A stretch of DNA of 64,000 nt from Pseudarthrobacter oxydans (GCF_013314975.1 NZ_JABTYH010000003.1:1-64000), one strand, 5' to 3'; positions 1-8,967 are shown, numbered from the stretch's first letter. The notes: generated by a model from the sequence alone, not told the origin. Numbers and translations: made by a program.

Positions 1-953
1 GCCTGGTGTTCACCGTCCTGCTCCTTCCCATTGCCGTGACCTACGCCAAGTGGATGGGACCCAAGCTCGAAAGTTCCGTCACCGAGGAGGTCCGCGAGGC
101 TGTCTACGGCCGCGCCGCGCTGGTGGGTGCCTCCGAAGGATCCCACCACGGTGGCACGTCAACCATCACCGCCGACGACGACGCCGCACCTGCACAGGAG
201 GACCTTCCGGACGATCCCGAGCTGGACCTGGGCACCCCGCCCGAGGGCGCCAAACCGCACCGCGTCGGCGCATTCCTTGCCTCCCTGCCCCTCCTGGTCC
301 CGCTGCTGCTGATTGTGCTGAACACGGTCACGGGAGCCATGGACCAGAACGCCCAGGGCGTTGTGGGCGGCAAGTACGAGCCGTCCGCCTGGGTTGTTCC
401 CTTCGCCTTCATCGGCAACCCGGTGATCGCGCTGATCATCGGCGTCCTGCTCGCCGTCTACGTGCTGCTGCCGCGGTGGACCCCGCGCAGCCGGGTCCAG
501 GGCTGGTTTGCCGAGGCTGCGGCCTCCGCCGGCCTCATCCTGCTGATCACCGGTGCCGGTGGCGCACTGGGACAGGTGCTCCGCAGCTCTGGCGTGGGCG
601 ACGCCCTGGCTGAAGCCATTGCCGCCACCGCCCTGCCCGCCTTCCTGGTGCCGTTCCTGGTGGCCACGCTGGTCCGGCTGGCCCAGGGCTCGGGCACGGT
701 GGCGATGATCACCGCCGCCTCCGTTACCGCCCCGCTGGTGGGCACGCTGGGCATCGATCCGCTGGTTGCAGCCATGGCCTGCACCGCCGGTTCCATGATC
801 CTCAGCTACTTCAACGACTCCTACTTCTGGGTGGTCACCCGCTTCACCGGGCTCGAAGGCACCGCAGCGCTCCGCGGCTGGTCCGGCATCACCACCGCCG
901 TGTGGGCCGGATCCATCCCGCTGCTGTTCATCCTGAACCTCATCCTGGGCTGA
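1..953 (+). CDS. GntP-family gluconate/proton symporter, C-terminal part (5' end outside window)
   Basis: This is the last ~317 residues of a GntP-type permease, which imports gluconate or a related sugar acid with protons across the cytoplasmic membrane. The reading frame is open from the first bases of the window, so the start lies upstream. Family landmarks near the C-terminus are QGSGTVAMITAA and YFNDSYFW, which match the equivalent positions of the complete GntP at 26.2-27.6 kb. Unlike that paralogue it carries a long acidic, proline-rich hydrophilic loop about 20-80 residues into the visible part. Several strongly hydrophobic helices follow. It ends just before a strong bidirectional hairpin terminator. 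The substrate may differ from gluconate. Confidence 0.85.
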   Translation, partial: LVFTVLLLPIAVTYAKWMGPKLESSVTEEVREAVYGRAALVGASEGSHHGGTSTITADDDAAPAQEDLPDDPELDLGTPPEGAKPHRVGAFLASLPLLVPLLLIVLNTVTGAMDQNAQGVVGGKYEPSAWVVPFAFIGNPVIALIIGVLLAVYVLLPRWTPRSRVQGWFAEAAASAGLILLITGAGGALGQVLRSSGVGDALAEAIAATALPAFLVPFLVATLVRLAQGSGTVAMITAASVTAPLVGTLGIDPLVAAMACTAGSMILSYFNDSYFWVVTRFTGLEGTAALRGWSGITTAVWAGSIPLLFILNLILG

Positions 954-988
954 GCCGCTCCACTCCAGTGGACTGGCTGACCAAGAGC

Positions 989-1033
989 CGTAAGGGCCTG
1001 GGCCCGGTTGTCAACCGGGCCCAGGCCCTTACG
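989..1033. terminator. Bidirectional hairpin terminator
   Basis: Perfect inverted repeat with 22-base arms (CGTAAGGGCCTGGGCCCGGT... and its complement) around a single central base. It sits between the convergent GntP and phoD genes. It is symmetrical, so it can end transcription from either side. Confidence 0.8.
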
Positions 1034-1057
1034 CAATTCGGTACCAGGCAGGGTGGG

Positions 1058-2647
1058 CTACCCCCGTGCCTGCAGCCCCGGAACCCCGTCCTGGACGGTG
1101 AATGAAGCCTTCGTTGAAACCGGGGCGCCCGGCGTCGTGACGTAGTCCAGCGTCCGGAAGTCCGCGGTCAGCGCGTCCCGCGTGATCCTGGTGTTCACGT
1201 AGCCGCGGTTGTCATTGAAGAACTTCAGGTGCGGGTTCCAGGCCATCACGGGGTCCGTGGTGGAACCGGTGCCGTTGCCGGTGGAGGTGATGGACGTGCA
1301 CACCAGCTCCGAACCCACCACCGGCGAGGCCGGATCCTTGTAGTCCACCTTGAGGTCGTTGGCCCAGTTGCGGTGCACATCGCCGGTGAGGACGACGGCG
1401 TTGCGCACCTTCGCGTCCAGCCAGCCCTGCGTGATGCGGCGGCGGGAGGCGGCGTACCCGTCCCAGCCGTCCATGGAGACGTCGTCAATCTCCACAGCCT
1501 GGGCCCGGTCCCGCTCGGCGAAGAACACCTGCTGGCCCAGGACGTCCCAGCGCTGGGTGGAGTTCCGGAACCCGTCCAGCAGCCACTTCTCCTGCTCCGC
1601 GCCGGTGATGGTCCGGTTCTCCGCGAGGCGTTCGGCCACATTCTTCTTCCAGCCGTCGCCGGCGAGCTGGTCGTCGCGGTACTGCCGGGTGTCCATCATG
1701 TGGAAGTTGGCCAGCTGGCCCCACTGGATGGTGCGGTAGATCTTCATGTCGAACCCGGCCGGCACGGAGGACCTCCGCAGCGGCATGTTCTCGTAGTACG
1801 CCTGGAACGCGGCGGCGCGGCGCTGGCGGAAACGTTCGGTGGTGTCGTTGAGCTGGCCGGCGTCCCTGTTCTCCGGAATCTCGTCCGCCCAGTTGTTGTC
1901 CACCTCGTGGTCATCCCACACCACCAGCCAGGGTGCCACCGCGTGCGCGGCCTGCAGGTCGGCGTCGGACTTGTACTGCGCGTGCCGCTGCCGGTACCCC
2001 TGCAGGGTGGTGGTTTCCGGGCCCTGGTGGTCGCGCGGGTTGCCGCCGCCGATCACGTAGCTGTCCTTCTTGTACTCGTAGAGGTAGTCGCCCAGGTGCA
2101 GCACCAGGTCCGGGTGGTCCTCGGCCAGGCGCGTGTAGGCGGTGAAGTAGCCGTGCTCGTACTGGGAGCAGCTGGCGAACGCCATGGCCAGGGCGGCCGG
2201 CGTCTCATGCGGCGCGGGGCTGGTGAGCGTGCGGCCCACCTGGCTGAGGTGGCGGCCGCTGCGGAAGCGGTAGAAATATTCGCGCCCGGGCTTGAGGCCC
2301 TGGAGCTCCACGTGGACGGAGTGGGCGGTTTCAGTCCGGGCGTGTTCGACGCCGCGGGCTACTACGGTGCGCATGCCCGCGTCCTCAGCCACTTCCCAAG
2401 CCACGGGGACCGGGCGTGCCGGCATGCCGCCGAGCCCGTCCTCGGCCAGGGGGTCCAGCGCCAGGCGCGTCCAGATCACGAAGCCGTCCGGCCACGGCTC
2501 GCCCGACGCTATGCCGAGCATGAAAGGGTCGGTGCGGAGGCCGGCGTCGTCAGCTGTGGACACGGCGACGGCGGCACCCGGCAGGGCGGCGACGAGCCCG
2601 GCGCCCAGGCCGGCGGAAATCAGGGATCTGCGGGAGATGTTGTCCAT
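1058..2647 (-). CDS. phoD: PhoD-type alkaline phosphatase, Tat-exported
   Basis: Predicted extracellular phosphodiesterase/alkaline phosphatase of the PhoD metallophosphatase family, which releases phosphate from organic esters. The 529-residue protein begins with a twin-arginine signal (SRRSLIS followed by an Ala/Gly-rich hydrophobic stretch ending near AVAVS). It then has the PhoD N-terminal fold. Metal-binding motifs are visible: GDYLYEY, VVWDDHEVDNNW and VLTGDVHRNW. Length is normal for the family. The start is the ATG directly before the RR motif. Upstream are two 11-base repeats resembling an actinobacterial PHO box, which would fit induction under phosphate starvation. It lies divergent from a secreted subtilase. 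Confidence 0.92.
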   Translation of the reverse strand: MDNISRRSLISAGLGAGLVAALPGAAVAVSTADDAGLRTDPFMLGIASGEPWPDGFVIWTRLALDPLAEDGLGGMPARPVPVAWEVAEDAGMRTVVARGVEHARTETAHSVHVELQGLKPGREYFYRFRSGRHLSQVGRTLTSPAPHETPAALAMAFASCSQYEHGYFTAYTRLAEDHPDLVLHLGDYLYEYKKDSYVIGGGNPRDHQGPETTTLQGYRQRHAQYKSDADLQAAHAVAPWLVVWDDHEVDNNWADEIPENRDAGQLNDTTERFRQRRAAAFQAYYENMPLRRSSVPAGFDMKIYRTIQWGQLANFHMMDTRQYRDDQLAGDGWKKNVAERLAENRTITGAEQEKWLLDGFRNSTQRWDVLGQQVFFAERDRAQAVEIDDVSMDGWDGYAASRRRITQGWLDAKVRNAVVLTGDVHRNWANDLKVDYKDPASPVVGSELVCTSITSTGNGTGSTTDPVMAWNPHLKFFNDNRGYVNTRITRDALTADFRTLDYVTTPGAPVSTKASFTVQDGVPGLQARG

Positions 2648-2687
2648 GAGTTCGAACCTAGGGACGCCGGTTGGACAGGTCCTGAGG

Positions 2688-2709
2688 GGAATGTGAATGA
2701 GCAGTTAAC
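2688..2709 (-). promoter_or_regulatory. Possible PHO box upstream of phoD
   Basis: Read on the minus strand, two adjacent 11-mers, GTTAACTGCTC and ATTCACATTCC, resemble the GTTCACC-type direct repeats bound by PhoP in actinobacteria. Both units have mismatches. The site lies about 40 bases upstream of the phoD start and overlaps a 12-base palindrome GCAGTTAACTGC at 2701-2712. Confidence 0.35.
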
Positions 2710-2810
2710 TGCGTGACAAGAGATGTCTTTTTGTCCGGAATCAGTCCGCCTTAGACAGCATCTCCCAAAGGGCCCTATCCAGCCAGGGCTGCGAGGAGCA
2801 AAATGACGGG

Positions 2811-4049
2811 ATGAAAAGACTCCTTGCTGCCGGTTTCGCGGCGGCGGCGCTGGTGCTGGGCGGGATCACCCTGGCAGCCCCCGGTACCGCAGCCGAACCG
2901 TCCCACATCGCCGGGCAGATCATGGTCAAGTTCCGGGACCACGCCGCGGCGGCCGCCGTGCTGCGGGGATACGGACTCAGCGACGGACCCGAAATCGGCG
3001 GCACCGGCGCCCACCTGATCAAGGTCCTGGCCGGGAAGGAACTCCAGCTCATCGAAGCGCTGGACCGCAATCCTGCCGTGGACTATGCGGAGCCGGACGA
3101 GGTGGTCACGCCCGCGTCAAACGACCAGTACTTCGGCCGCCAGTACGCCCTGAGCAACACCGGCCAGTCGTTCACGAACACCGCCGGCACGCTGACTGTC
3201 GGCGCGGGCAAGGCGGACGCCGACGTGGATGCGGCCGAGGCGTGGGGCCGCACCACTGGCGGCGGCGTCATGGTTGCCGTCCTCGATTCGGGAGTCGCCA
3301 GCGACAACCCGGACATCGCACCGAAGGTGGTGGCACGGGCGAATTTCAGCGGGGCCAGCACCGGCGAGGACAACTACGGCCACGGCACGCATGTGTCCGG
3401 AACTGTTGCGGCCACCTCCGAAAACACCATCGGCGTGGCCGGGGTGTGCCCGGCGTGCAGCATCCTGGACGGCAAAGTCCTCAACGACAGCGGCGTCGGT
3501 TCGAGCTCAGGCCTCGCGAACGGGATCAACTGGGCGGTCAATAACGGGGCGAAGGTGATCAACATGAGCCTTGGGGTGCGGGCGTCACGCACTCTCGAAA
3601 CAGCCGTCAACAACGCGTGGACCAAGGGAGCCGTGCTGGTGGCCGCTGCCGGAAACGGCGGGAACCAGACCAAGATCTACCCGGCCGGGTATGCCAACGT
3701 CATCGCCGTCGCCGCCACGGACAACTTCGACGCCAAGGCCTCCTTCTCCACCTACGGGGCAAGCTGGGTGGACATCGCCGCCCCCGGCGTCAACGTCTAC
3801 TCCACCTTCCCGAACCACAAGTTTTACCTGGGAACACAAAACAACCGCTCGCTGGGCTACGACGTGGGCAACGGCACCTCGATGTCCTCCCCGATTGTGG
3901 CTGCCACAGTTGCCCTCGCCTGGAGCGTCAACCCGCAAGCGGGCAACACGGCCATCCGGGAGAAGGTCCAGTCAAGCGCCGACAAGATCTCCGGCACCGG
4001 CACCTACTGGGCCAACGGCCGCGTGAACGCGAACAACGCGGTCCGGTAA
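2811..4049 (+). CDS. Secreted subtilisin-like serine protease (S8)
   Basis: Predicted secreted endopeptidase of the subtilase family. Residues 1-28 form a Sec signal (MKRLL, hydrophobic core, cleavage near GTAA-EP). Residues ~30-100 form an inhibitor-type propeptide. The catalytic domain carries the full triad: Asp159 in VAVLDSGV, His191 in GHGTHVSGT and Ser357 in GTSMSSP, with the oxyanion Asn in AAAGNGG. The architecture resembles fervidolysin/thermitase-like enzymes. It ends right after the catalytic domain, so there is no cell-wall anchor or C-terminal extension. A GAGGAG ribosome site lies about 13 bases before the ATG. It is divergent from phoD, which suggests a shared nutrient-scavenging context. 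Confidence 0.92.
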   Translation: MKRLLAAGFAAAALVLGGITLAAPGTAAEPSHIAGQIMVKFRDHAAAAAVLRGYGLSDGPEIGGTGAHLIKVLAGKELQLIEALDRNPAVDYAEPDEVVTPASNDQYFGRQYALSNTGQSFTNTAGTLTVGAGKADADVDAAEAWGRTTGGGVMVAVLDSGVASDNPDIAPKVVARANFSGASTGEDNYGHGTHVSGTVAATSENTIGVAGVCPACSILDGKVLNDSGVGSSSGLANGINWAVNNGAKVINMSLGVRASRTLETAVNNAWTKGAVLVAAAGNGGNQTKIYPAGYANVIAVAATDNFDAKASFSTYGASWVDIAAPGVNVYSTFPNHKFYLGTQNNRSLGYDVGNGTSMSSPIVAATVALAWSVNPQAGNTAIREKVQSSADKISGTGTYWANGRVNANNAVR

Positions 4050-4070
4050 CCGCAGCCCGCGGGTTGAAAG

Positions 4071-4409
4071 CTAGGACCCGGTTGCCTGTCCGCGGCGGAG
4101 GTTTTTCAGGTGGAGGTAGGCCATCAGCACCAGCAGGGGAGTGTGGATGGCCGGCAGGTTGTGGGCGAACCACCGGGGCAGGTAGATGTCCGTGACCGAG
4201 CCTGACTCGGCGCCGTACCGCCTGGCCAGGCCGGTGAGGGGGCAGCGGAACCCGTTTCCGGCGAACACCAGGGTTTCGGCGGTGACCACCGTCGCGGCCA
4301 GGCCAACCTTTTTATCGGTGCGTCCGGCCAGCCCGGTGATGAGCAGATAAACAACGCATGACTCGATCGACAGCCACGCCAGGGTGTGGACTGCCTTGAT
4401 GGCGACCAC
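4071..4409 (-). CDS. Small membrane protein of unknown function
   Basis: Not confidently recognised. The translated core (VAIKAVHTLAWLSIES, then two to three hydrophobic helices) looks like a small integral membrane protein. A CPLTGLARRYG segment between helices recalls DUF2784-type proteins, but this is only a visual resemblance. The reading frame stays open further upstream to 4598, where it would overlap the neighbouring regulator. The GTG at 4409 was chosen because hydrophobic, conserved-looking sequence begins there. GTG codons at 4496 and 4487 are alternatives. No strong ribosome site supports any of them. The C-terminus is basic (HLKNLRRGQ), probably cytoplasmic. Confidence 0.5.
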   Translation of the reverse strand: MVAIKAVHTLAWLSIESCVVYLLITGLAGRTDKKVGLAATVVTAETLVFAGNGFRCPLTGLARRYGAESGSVTDIYLPRWFAHNLPAIHTPLLVLMAYLHLKNLRRGQATGS

Positions 4410-4527
4410 GGCAGCGTGATTCTGTGTGGTCTCCGTCCCGTGGCGGGCAGCGTCATGGTGCCACAGCCAGGGGTGTCTCCTAATCACCTCTGCAACTTCC
4501 CATGCGGTCCCCGGGTGCAGAAGTGCC

Positions 4528-5853
4528 TTAAGTCCCGCCGATGGCGAGGTTTGCCTCCGCCGCTGCCGCTCCCGCGCTGAATGACAAATACCGCGCATCG
4601 CTCCTGCCCACGAGTTTCCCCAGCGCCTCCACCGCCTGCATGTCGGCCGAGCCCATGTCCGTGGACAGCCAGCGGATGATCAGCGCAGGGTCCGTGCTGG
4701 CACGAACAGCCGCTCCCAGGGCGAGGTCCAGCCGGTCCCGCAGGAGCTGTACCGCCATGTTTCCGGAACGGCTGAGCAGGGGAGCGCGGTAGGCCTCCAG
4801 CGCGGCAGCCACGTTGCCCCCGCGGAGCAGCCGCAGGACCCGGCCGGCATCCGACCGCCCGGCGAGCCGTTCCTCCAGCCGGTATGGGTTGGACGCTATG
4901 GCATCGCCCAGCAGGGACCGGACCCGGAACATTTCCGTCCGGATGGACGCTGCAATACCCGCATCGCCGTGGAGCTCATAGGCCAGTTCTTCAGCGCTCC
5001 AGCCCTGCATCCGCGAATCCAGCAGCGCCAGGATCTCCGCCCGCCGCAGGGTCAGCGGCACCCGGCTGCCGTTCCGGAACACCGCCGCCGGCTGGTCGCC
5101 GAGCAATTCAAGAGTCTTAACTGCCGCCGAAGGCCGCACTGCGGATCCGGCCCGGGATGGTGGCCGGGAAGCAGGCGCCAGGGAAGGGGCACCAAGGGAG
5201 GCGCCGCCGTCGGACGTCTTCAACAGCGCCTCCGCCATGCTCACGGCGCACCGCACCATCCGCAGCGTGTCCGCAGTAAGGGACTCCAGCGGGCCCGAAA
5301 CGTCCAGCACGCCCAGCAGCCGGCCGGTGGAAGGATCGGTGATGGGCGCCGCGGTGCAGGCCCACTCGTGGTGCGTGCGGACCAGGTGCTCGGCGGAGAA
5401 CAGCTGCACCGGACGGCCGGTGACCAGAGCCTCGCTGATGGCGTTGGTGCCGATTCCCGCCTCGGACCAGTCGGCCCCTTCGGAGAACTCCAGCCGGTCC
5501 GCCCGCCGGAGCACCTGGGCGCTGCCCACCCGCCACAGGATCTCGCCGGTGGCGTCCGTGAGCACCAGCAGGTGCCGTCCGTCGCTGGAGTCATCGGCCA
5601 GCAGCTCGCTGAGCGCCGGCATGACCTGCTGCAGCCGGTGCTCCCGCCGCAGTTCCAGGACCTCGGACACCTCGTGCAGGTGGCGGGGGCTGTGCTGGTC
5701 AGGGCTGATGCCCAGCGCCATGGACCGGCGCCAGGAGCTGGCAAGCAGTTCCGGGATTTCGGGCCGCGGAACGCCGGAGATCACCAGTTCATGGGCGCGG
5801 CGCAGCACGCGCGAGTACGCCGCCGGGTCCGAGAACTTCAGGCCGTGGTCCAT
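4528..5853 (-). CDS. GAF-domain transcriptional regulator (AcoR-like sensor half without AAA+ domain)
   Basis: Predicted activator of the divergent monooxygenase/dehydrogenase operon. The N-terminal ~240 residues match the sensory part of AcoR-type regulators, including SSWRRSMALGISPD, GADWSEAGIGTNAISEAL and a GAF-like HEWACTAAPITDPSTGRLLGVLDVSG. There is no sigma-54 AAA+ domain, as expected in an actinobacterium. A C-terminal winged-helix-like region (LTLRRAEILALLDSRMQGWSAEELA... then a PYRLEE hairpin) may bind DNA instead. The start is the ATG preceded by GGAAGGGAG. A longer upstream frame lacks a ribosome site. The ligand is unknown; acetoin/diol-like compounds are an inference from the neighbours. 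Confidence 0.8.
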   Translation of the reverse strand: MDHGLKFSDPAAYSRVLRRAHELVISGVPRPEIPELLASSWRRSMALGISPDQHSPRHLHEVSEVLELRREHRLQQVMPALSELLADDSSDGRHLLVLTDATGEILWRVGSAQVLRRADRLEFSEGADWSEAGIGTNAISEALVTGRPVQLFSAEHLVRTHHEWACTAAPITDPSTGRLLGVLDVSGPLESLTADTLRMVRCAVSMAEALLKTSDGGASLGAPSLAPASRPPSRAGSAVRPSAAVKTLELLGDQPAAVFRNGSRVPLTLRRAEILALLDSRMQGWSAEELAYELHGDAGIAASIRTEMFRVRSLLGDAIASNPYRLEERLAGRSDAGRVLRLLRGGNVAAALEAYRAPLLSRSGNMAVQLLRDRLDLALGAAVRASTDPALIIRWLSTDMGSADMQAVEALGKLVGRSDARYLSFSAGAAAAEANLAIGGT

Positions 5854-5917
5854 GGCTCCCTTCCACCGCCGTCGCCTTCGCCCGGCGGTGCTGCGTGCAA
5901 CGCTGCTGTAACCCCCA

Positions 5918-5941
5918 CTGCGTTTCACTGGGGTGACGCAG
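5918..5941. promoter_or_regulatory. Inverted repeat between GAF regulator and monooxygenase operon
   Basis: CTGCGTTTCACTGGGGTGACGCAG is a dyad with 8 matched positions per arm if a two-base bulge is allowed (CTGCGT..CA / TG-ACGCAG). It lies 65 bases upstream of the regulator start and 85 bases upstream of the monooxygenase start. It is a plausible binding site for the divergent regulator. Confidence 0.35.
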
Positions 5942-6025
5942 CTCACGCCCGCCCAGCATATCGCAGGGTGCAGGACGGAAACGGAGCCGCCCCAACACCA
6001 CGGACCATCACACAAAGGAGTGGAC

Positions 6026-7825
6026 ATGACCGAATCACCAACGGCAGCCGCGCAGGCCTGGCTTACGTCACTGGATGACGCCCTGCAGCGGCGCGACGTG
6101 GAGGCGGCGCTGGAGCTTTTCGGGGACGACAGCTACTGGCGGGACTTCGTGGCCTTCACCTGGAACCTCAAGACGCTCGAAGGCAAGGCCAGCATCCGGC
6201 GGATGCTGGAAGCCACGCTTGACCGTGTCCAGCCCGCCAACTGGGTGCTGGCCGAGGACGCCACCGGCAGCGCCGCCGCCGATGGAACGGTGGAAGCCTG
6301 GGTCACCTTCGAAACCGGCGCCGCCCGCGGCTACGGCCACCTGCGGCTGCGGGACGGCAAATGCTGGACGCTGCTCACCACCATGCAGGAACTCAAGGGC
6401 TTCGAGGAGAAGAAGGGCCCGCGCCGCGAGCAGGGCGTGGCGCACGAAATCACCCGCGGCCGCCGGTCCTGGCTTGAGCTCAAGGAAGAGCAGGAGGCGC
6501 GGCTCGGGTACGAGGAGCAGCCCTACTGCGTGATCATCGGCGGCGGGCAGGGCGGGATTGGCCTCGCGGCGCGGCTGCGGCGGCTGGGCGTGCCCACCAT
6601 CATCATCGAAAAGAACCAGAAGCCCGGGGACTCCTGGCGCAACCGCTACAAGTCCCTGCACCTGCACGACCCCGTCTGGTACGACCACCTGCCCTACCTG
6701 CAGTTCCCGGATGACTGGCCAGTCTTCGCCGCCAAGGACAAGATCGGCGACTGGCTGGAGCACTACACCCGCATCATGGAGCTGAACTACTGGTCCGGCA
6801 CCGAGTGCGTGGGTGCGGAGTACGACGACGGCACGCAGGAATGGGCGGTCAACGTCCTCCGCAACGGAGAACCGGTGACCCTCCGGCCCAAGCAGCTGGT
6901 CTTCGCCCTGGGCGTCTCCGGCTACCCCAGCATCCCCACGTTCGACGGCGCCGAGAGCTTCCTGGGGGAGCAGCGGCACTCCTCCCAGCACCCCGGCGGC
7001 GGGGACTGGACGGGCAAGAAAGCCGTGGTGATCGGCTCCAACAACTCCGCACACGATATCTGCGCGGACCTCTGGGAGCACGGCGCCGACGTGACCATGG
7101 TCCAGCGGTCCTCCACCCACATCGCCCGGAGTGAATCGCTGATGGACCTTGCGTTGGGCGGGCTGTACTCGGAGAAGGCTCTGGCTAACGGGGTGACCAC
7201 CGAGAAGGCCGACCTCCTTTTCGCCTCGCTGCCCATGCGGATCCTGCCGGAAACCCAGGTACCCGTGTACCAGCAGATGGCCGAACGGGACGCGGACTTC
7301 TACTCCCAGCTGGAGGCCGCCGGGTTCGATCTGGACTTCGGCGTGGACGGCTCCGGGCTCTTCGTGAAGTACCTGCGGCGCGGCTCCGGCTACTACATTG
7401 ACGTCGGCGCCTCCCAGCTGATCATCGACGGCCGGGTGAAACTGAAATCAGGGCAGGTTTCCAAGATCACCGGCAACGCCGTGGTGATGGCGGACGGCAC
7501 GGAGCTGGAGGCCGACCTGATCGTCTACGCCACCGGCTACGGCTCCATGAACGGGTGGCTGGCAGACCTGGTCTCTCCCGAGATCGCAGACCGGGTGGGC
7601 AAGTGCTGGGGATACGGCTCAGACACGCCAAAAGACCCTGGTCCCTGGGAGGGGGAGCTGCGCAATATGTGGAAACCAACCAACGTCCCCAACCTCTGGA
7701 TCCACGGCGGCAACCTGCACCAGAGCCGGCACTACTCGTCCTACCTGGCCCTGCAGCTCAAAGCCCGGATGGAGGGGCTGGAGACGCCGGTGTACGAACT
7801 GCAGCCCAGCCACCACACCCGCTAA
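6026..7825 (+). CDS. FAD/NADPH-dependent flavin monooxygenase with N-terminal NTF2-like domain
   Basis: Predicted class B flavoprotein monooxygenase that oxygenates an organic substrate using FAD and NADPH. Residues ~1-130 form a SnoaL/NTF2-like domain (AWLTSLDDALQRRDVEAALE... WRDFVAFTW). Residues from ~167 form the FMO-like core, with the FAD-binding motif VIIGGGQGGIGLAA at 169-182. A second dinucleotide site is VVIGSNNSAHDI, followed by the ATGYGS motif near the C-terminus. The first motif is intact. The second has Asn-Asn in place of the usual glycine and small residue. The ATG is preceded by AAAGGAG; the upstream extension is discarded. A zinc alcohol dehydrogenase follows 15 bases later, suggesting one operon. 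The substrate is unknown. Confidence 0.88.
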   Translation: MTESPTAAAQAWLTSLDDALQRRDVEAALELFGDDSYWRDFVAFTWNLKTLEGKASIRRMLEATLDRVQPANWVLAEDATGSAAADGTVEAWVTFETGAARGYGHLRLRDGKCWTLLTTMQELKGFEEKKGPRREQGVAHEITRGRRSWLELKEEQEARLGYEEQPYCVIIGGGQGGIGLAARLRRLGVPTIIIEKNQKPGDSWRNRYKSLHLHDPVWYDHLPYLQFPDDWPVFAAKDKIGDWLEHYTRIMELNYWSGTECVGAEYDDGTQEWAVNVLRNGEPVTLRPKQLVFALGVSGYPSIPTFDGAESFLGEQRHSSQHPGGGDWTGKKAVVIGSNNSAHDICADLWEHGADVTMVQRSSTHIARSESLMDLALGGLYSEKALANGVTTEKADLLFASLPMRILPETQVPVYQQMAERDADFYSQLEAAGFDLDFGVDGSGLFVKYLRRGSGYYIDVGASQLIIDGRVKLKSGQVSKITGNAVVMADGTELEADLIVYATGYGSMNGWLADLVSPEIADRVGKCWGYGSDTPKDPGPWEGELRNMWKPTNVPNLWIHGGNLHQSRHYSSYLALQLKARMEGLETPVYELQPSHHTR

Positions 7826-7840
7826 AGGAAGAAACCCATC

Positions 7841-8896
7841 ATGAAGGCAGCACGATTCCACGCCCGCAAGGACATCCGCATCGAGGACATCCCGGAGCCG
7901 GACCTCCGCGCCGGGGCGGTGGCCATCGACGTCGCGTGGTGCGGCATCTGCGGCACCGACCTGCACGAATACCTCGAGGGCCCCATCTTCTGCCCGGCAC
8001 CTGGGCACCCGCACCCGCTCTCCCACGAGGAATCCCCGGTGACCCTGGGACACGAATTCTCCGGGACGGTCTCTGACGTGGGCGAAGGGGTGACAGGCCT
8101 GGCGAAGGGGGACAACGTCGTCGTCGAACCCTACTTTGTGGACGGGGACTGCGACATGTGCCAGGCAGGCAGCTACCACCTCTGCCGGCAGATGGGCTTC
8201 ATTGGACTGTCCGGCGGCGGGGGAGGGCTGAGCGAGAAGATTGTGGTGGACGCACGGTGGGTGCACCCCATCGGCGACATCCCGCTGGATGAGGCGGCGC
8301 TGATCGAGCCGCTGTCCGTGGCCCATCACGCCGTGGCGCGCAGCGGCGTGAAGGCGGGAGATACGGCACTGGTGGGCGGGTCCGGTCCCATCGGGCTCCT
8401 GACCGCCGCCGTCCTCAAAGGGATGGGGGTAACTACGATCATCAGCGAGCTGACCGCGGCGCGGAAGGAGAAGGCCACCTCCAGCGGCGTGGCGGACCAC
8501 GTGCTGGACCCGAGCAAGGAGGACGTTCCGGAGCGGGTGCGGGAGCTGACCGGCGGTGCCGGGGCCGACGTCGCCTTCGAGTGCGCCGGCGTGAACGCGG
8601 TGCTGGACACCATGCTCGACGCCGTCCGGCCGGGGGGAGTGGTGGTCAACGTGTCCATCTGGGGCGCGCCCGCCACCATCGACATGCAGAAGGTAGTACT
8701 CAAGGAGATCGACCTGCGCGGCACCATCGCCTACGTCCGCGACCACCCCGCCGTCATCAGGATGGTGCAGGAGGGCAAGGTGGACCTCAAGCCGTTCATC
8801 ACCGGCCGGATCGCCCTGGAGGACCTGGTGGAGCAGGGGTTCGACACCCTGATCAACCACAAAGACACGGCCGTCAAAATCCTGGTGCATCCGTAG
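7841..8896 (+). CDS. Zinc-dependent (R,R)-butanediol-type alcohol dehydrogenase
   Basis: Predicted medium-chain dehydrogenase/reductase oxidising a secondary alcohol or diol with NAD(P). The 351-residue sequence has the catalytic zinc site CGICGTDLHEY and GHEFSGTVSDVG. It has a structural zinc loop modified to CDMCQAGSYHLC, and the cofactor motif ALVGGSGPIGLL. The GPIFCPAPGHPHPLSHE insertion is typical of 2,3-butanediol dehydrogenases. A clear AAGGAAG ribosome site precedes the ATG. It follows the flavin monooxygenase closely. Together with the divergent AcoR-like regulator this suggests catabolism of a ketone, acetoin or diol. The exact substrate cannot be read from sequence. Confidence 0.88.
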   Translation: MKAARFHARKDIRIEDIPEPDLRAGAVAIDVAWCGICGTDLHEYLEGPIFCPAPGHPHPLSHEESPVTLGHEFSGTVSDVGEGVTGLAKGDNVVVEPYFVDGDCDMCQAGSYHLCRQMGFIGLSGGGGGLSEKIVVDARWVHPIGDIPLDEAALIEPLSVAHHAVARSGVKAGDTALVGGSGPIGLLTAAVLKGMGVTTIISELTAARKEKATSSGVADHVLDPSKEDVPERVRELTGGAGADVAFECAGVNAVLDTMLDAVRPGGVVVNVSIWGAPATIDMQKVVLKEIDLRGTIAYVRDHPAVIRMVQEGKVDLKPFITGRIALEDLVEQGFDTLINHKDTAVKILVHP

Positions 8897-8967
8897 CGGA
8901 CCCCGGCCGGGGAGGCGGGCGTGGCGGTCACGGCCGCCTCCCAGCCGGGTCCTTAGGATTGCACTCC

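Noticed and set aside
1229..2716. A 495-codon open frame antisense to phoD
   Set aside because: Same cause; the opposite strand encodes a complete Tat-exported phosphatase.
4409..4598. N-terminal extension of the small membrane protein overlapping the GAF regulator
   Set aside because: The extra residues are Arg-rich and would overlap a well-supported gene; no ribosome site supports the start.
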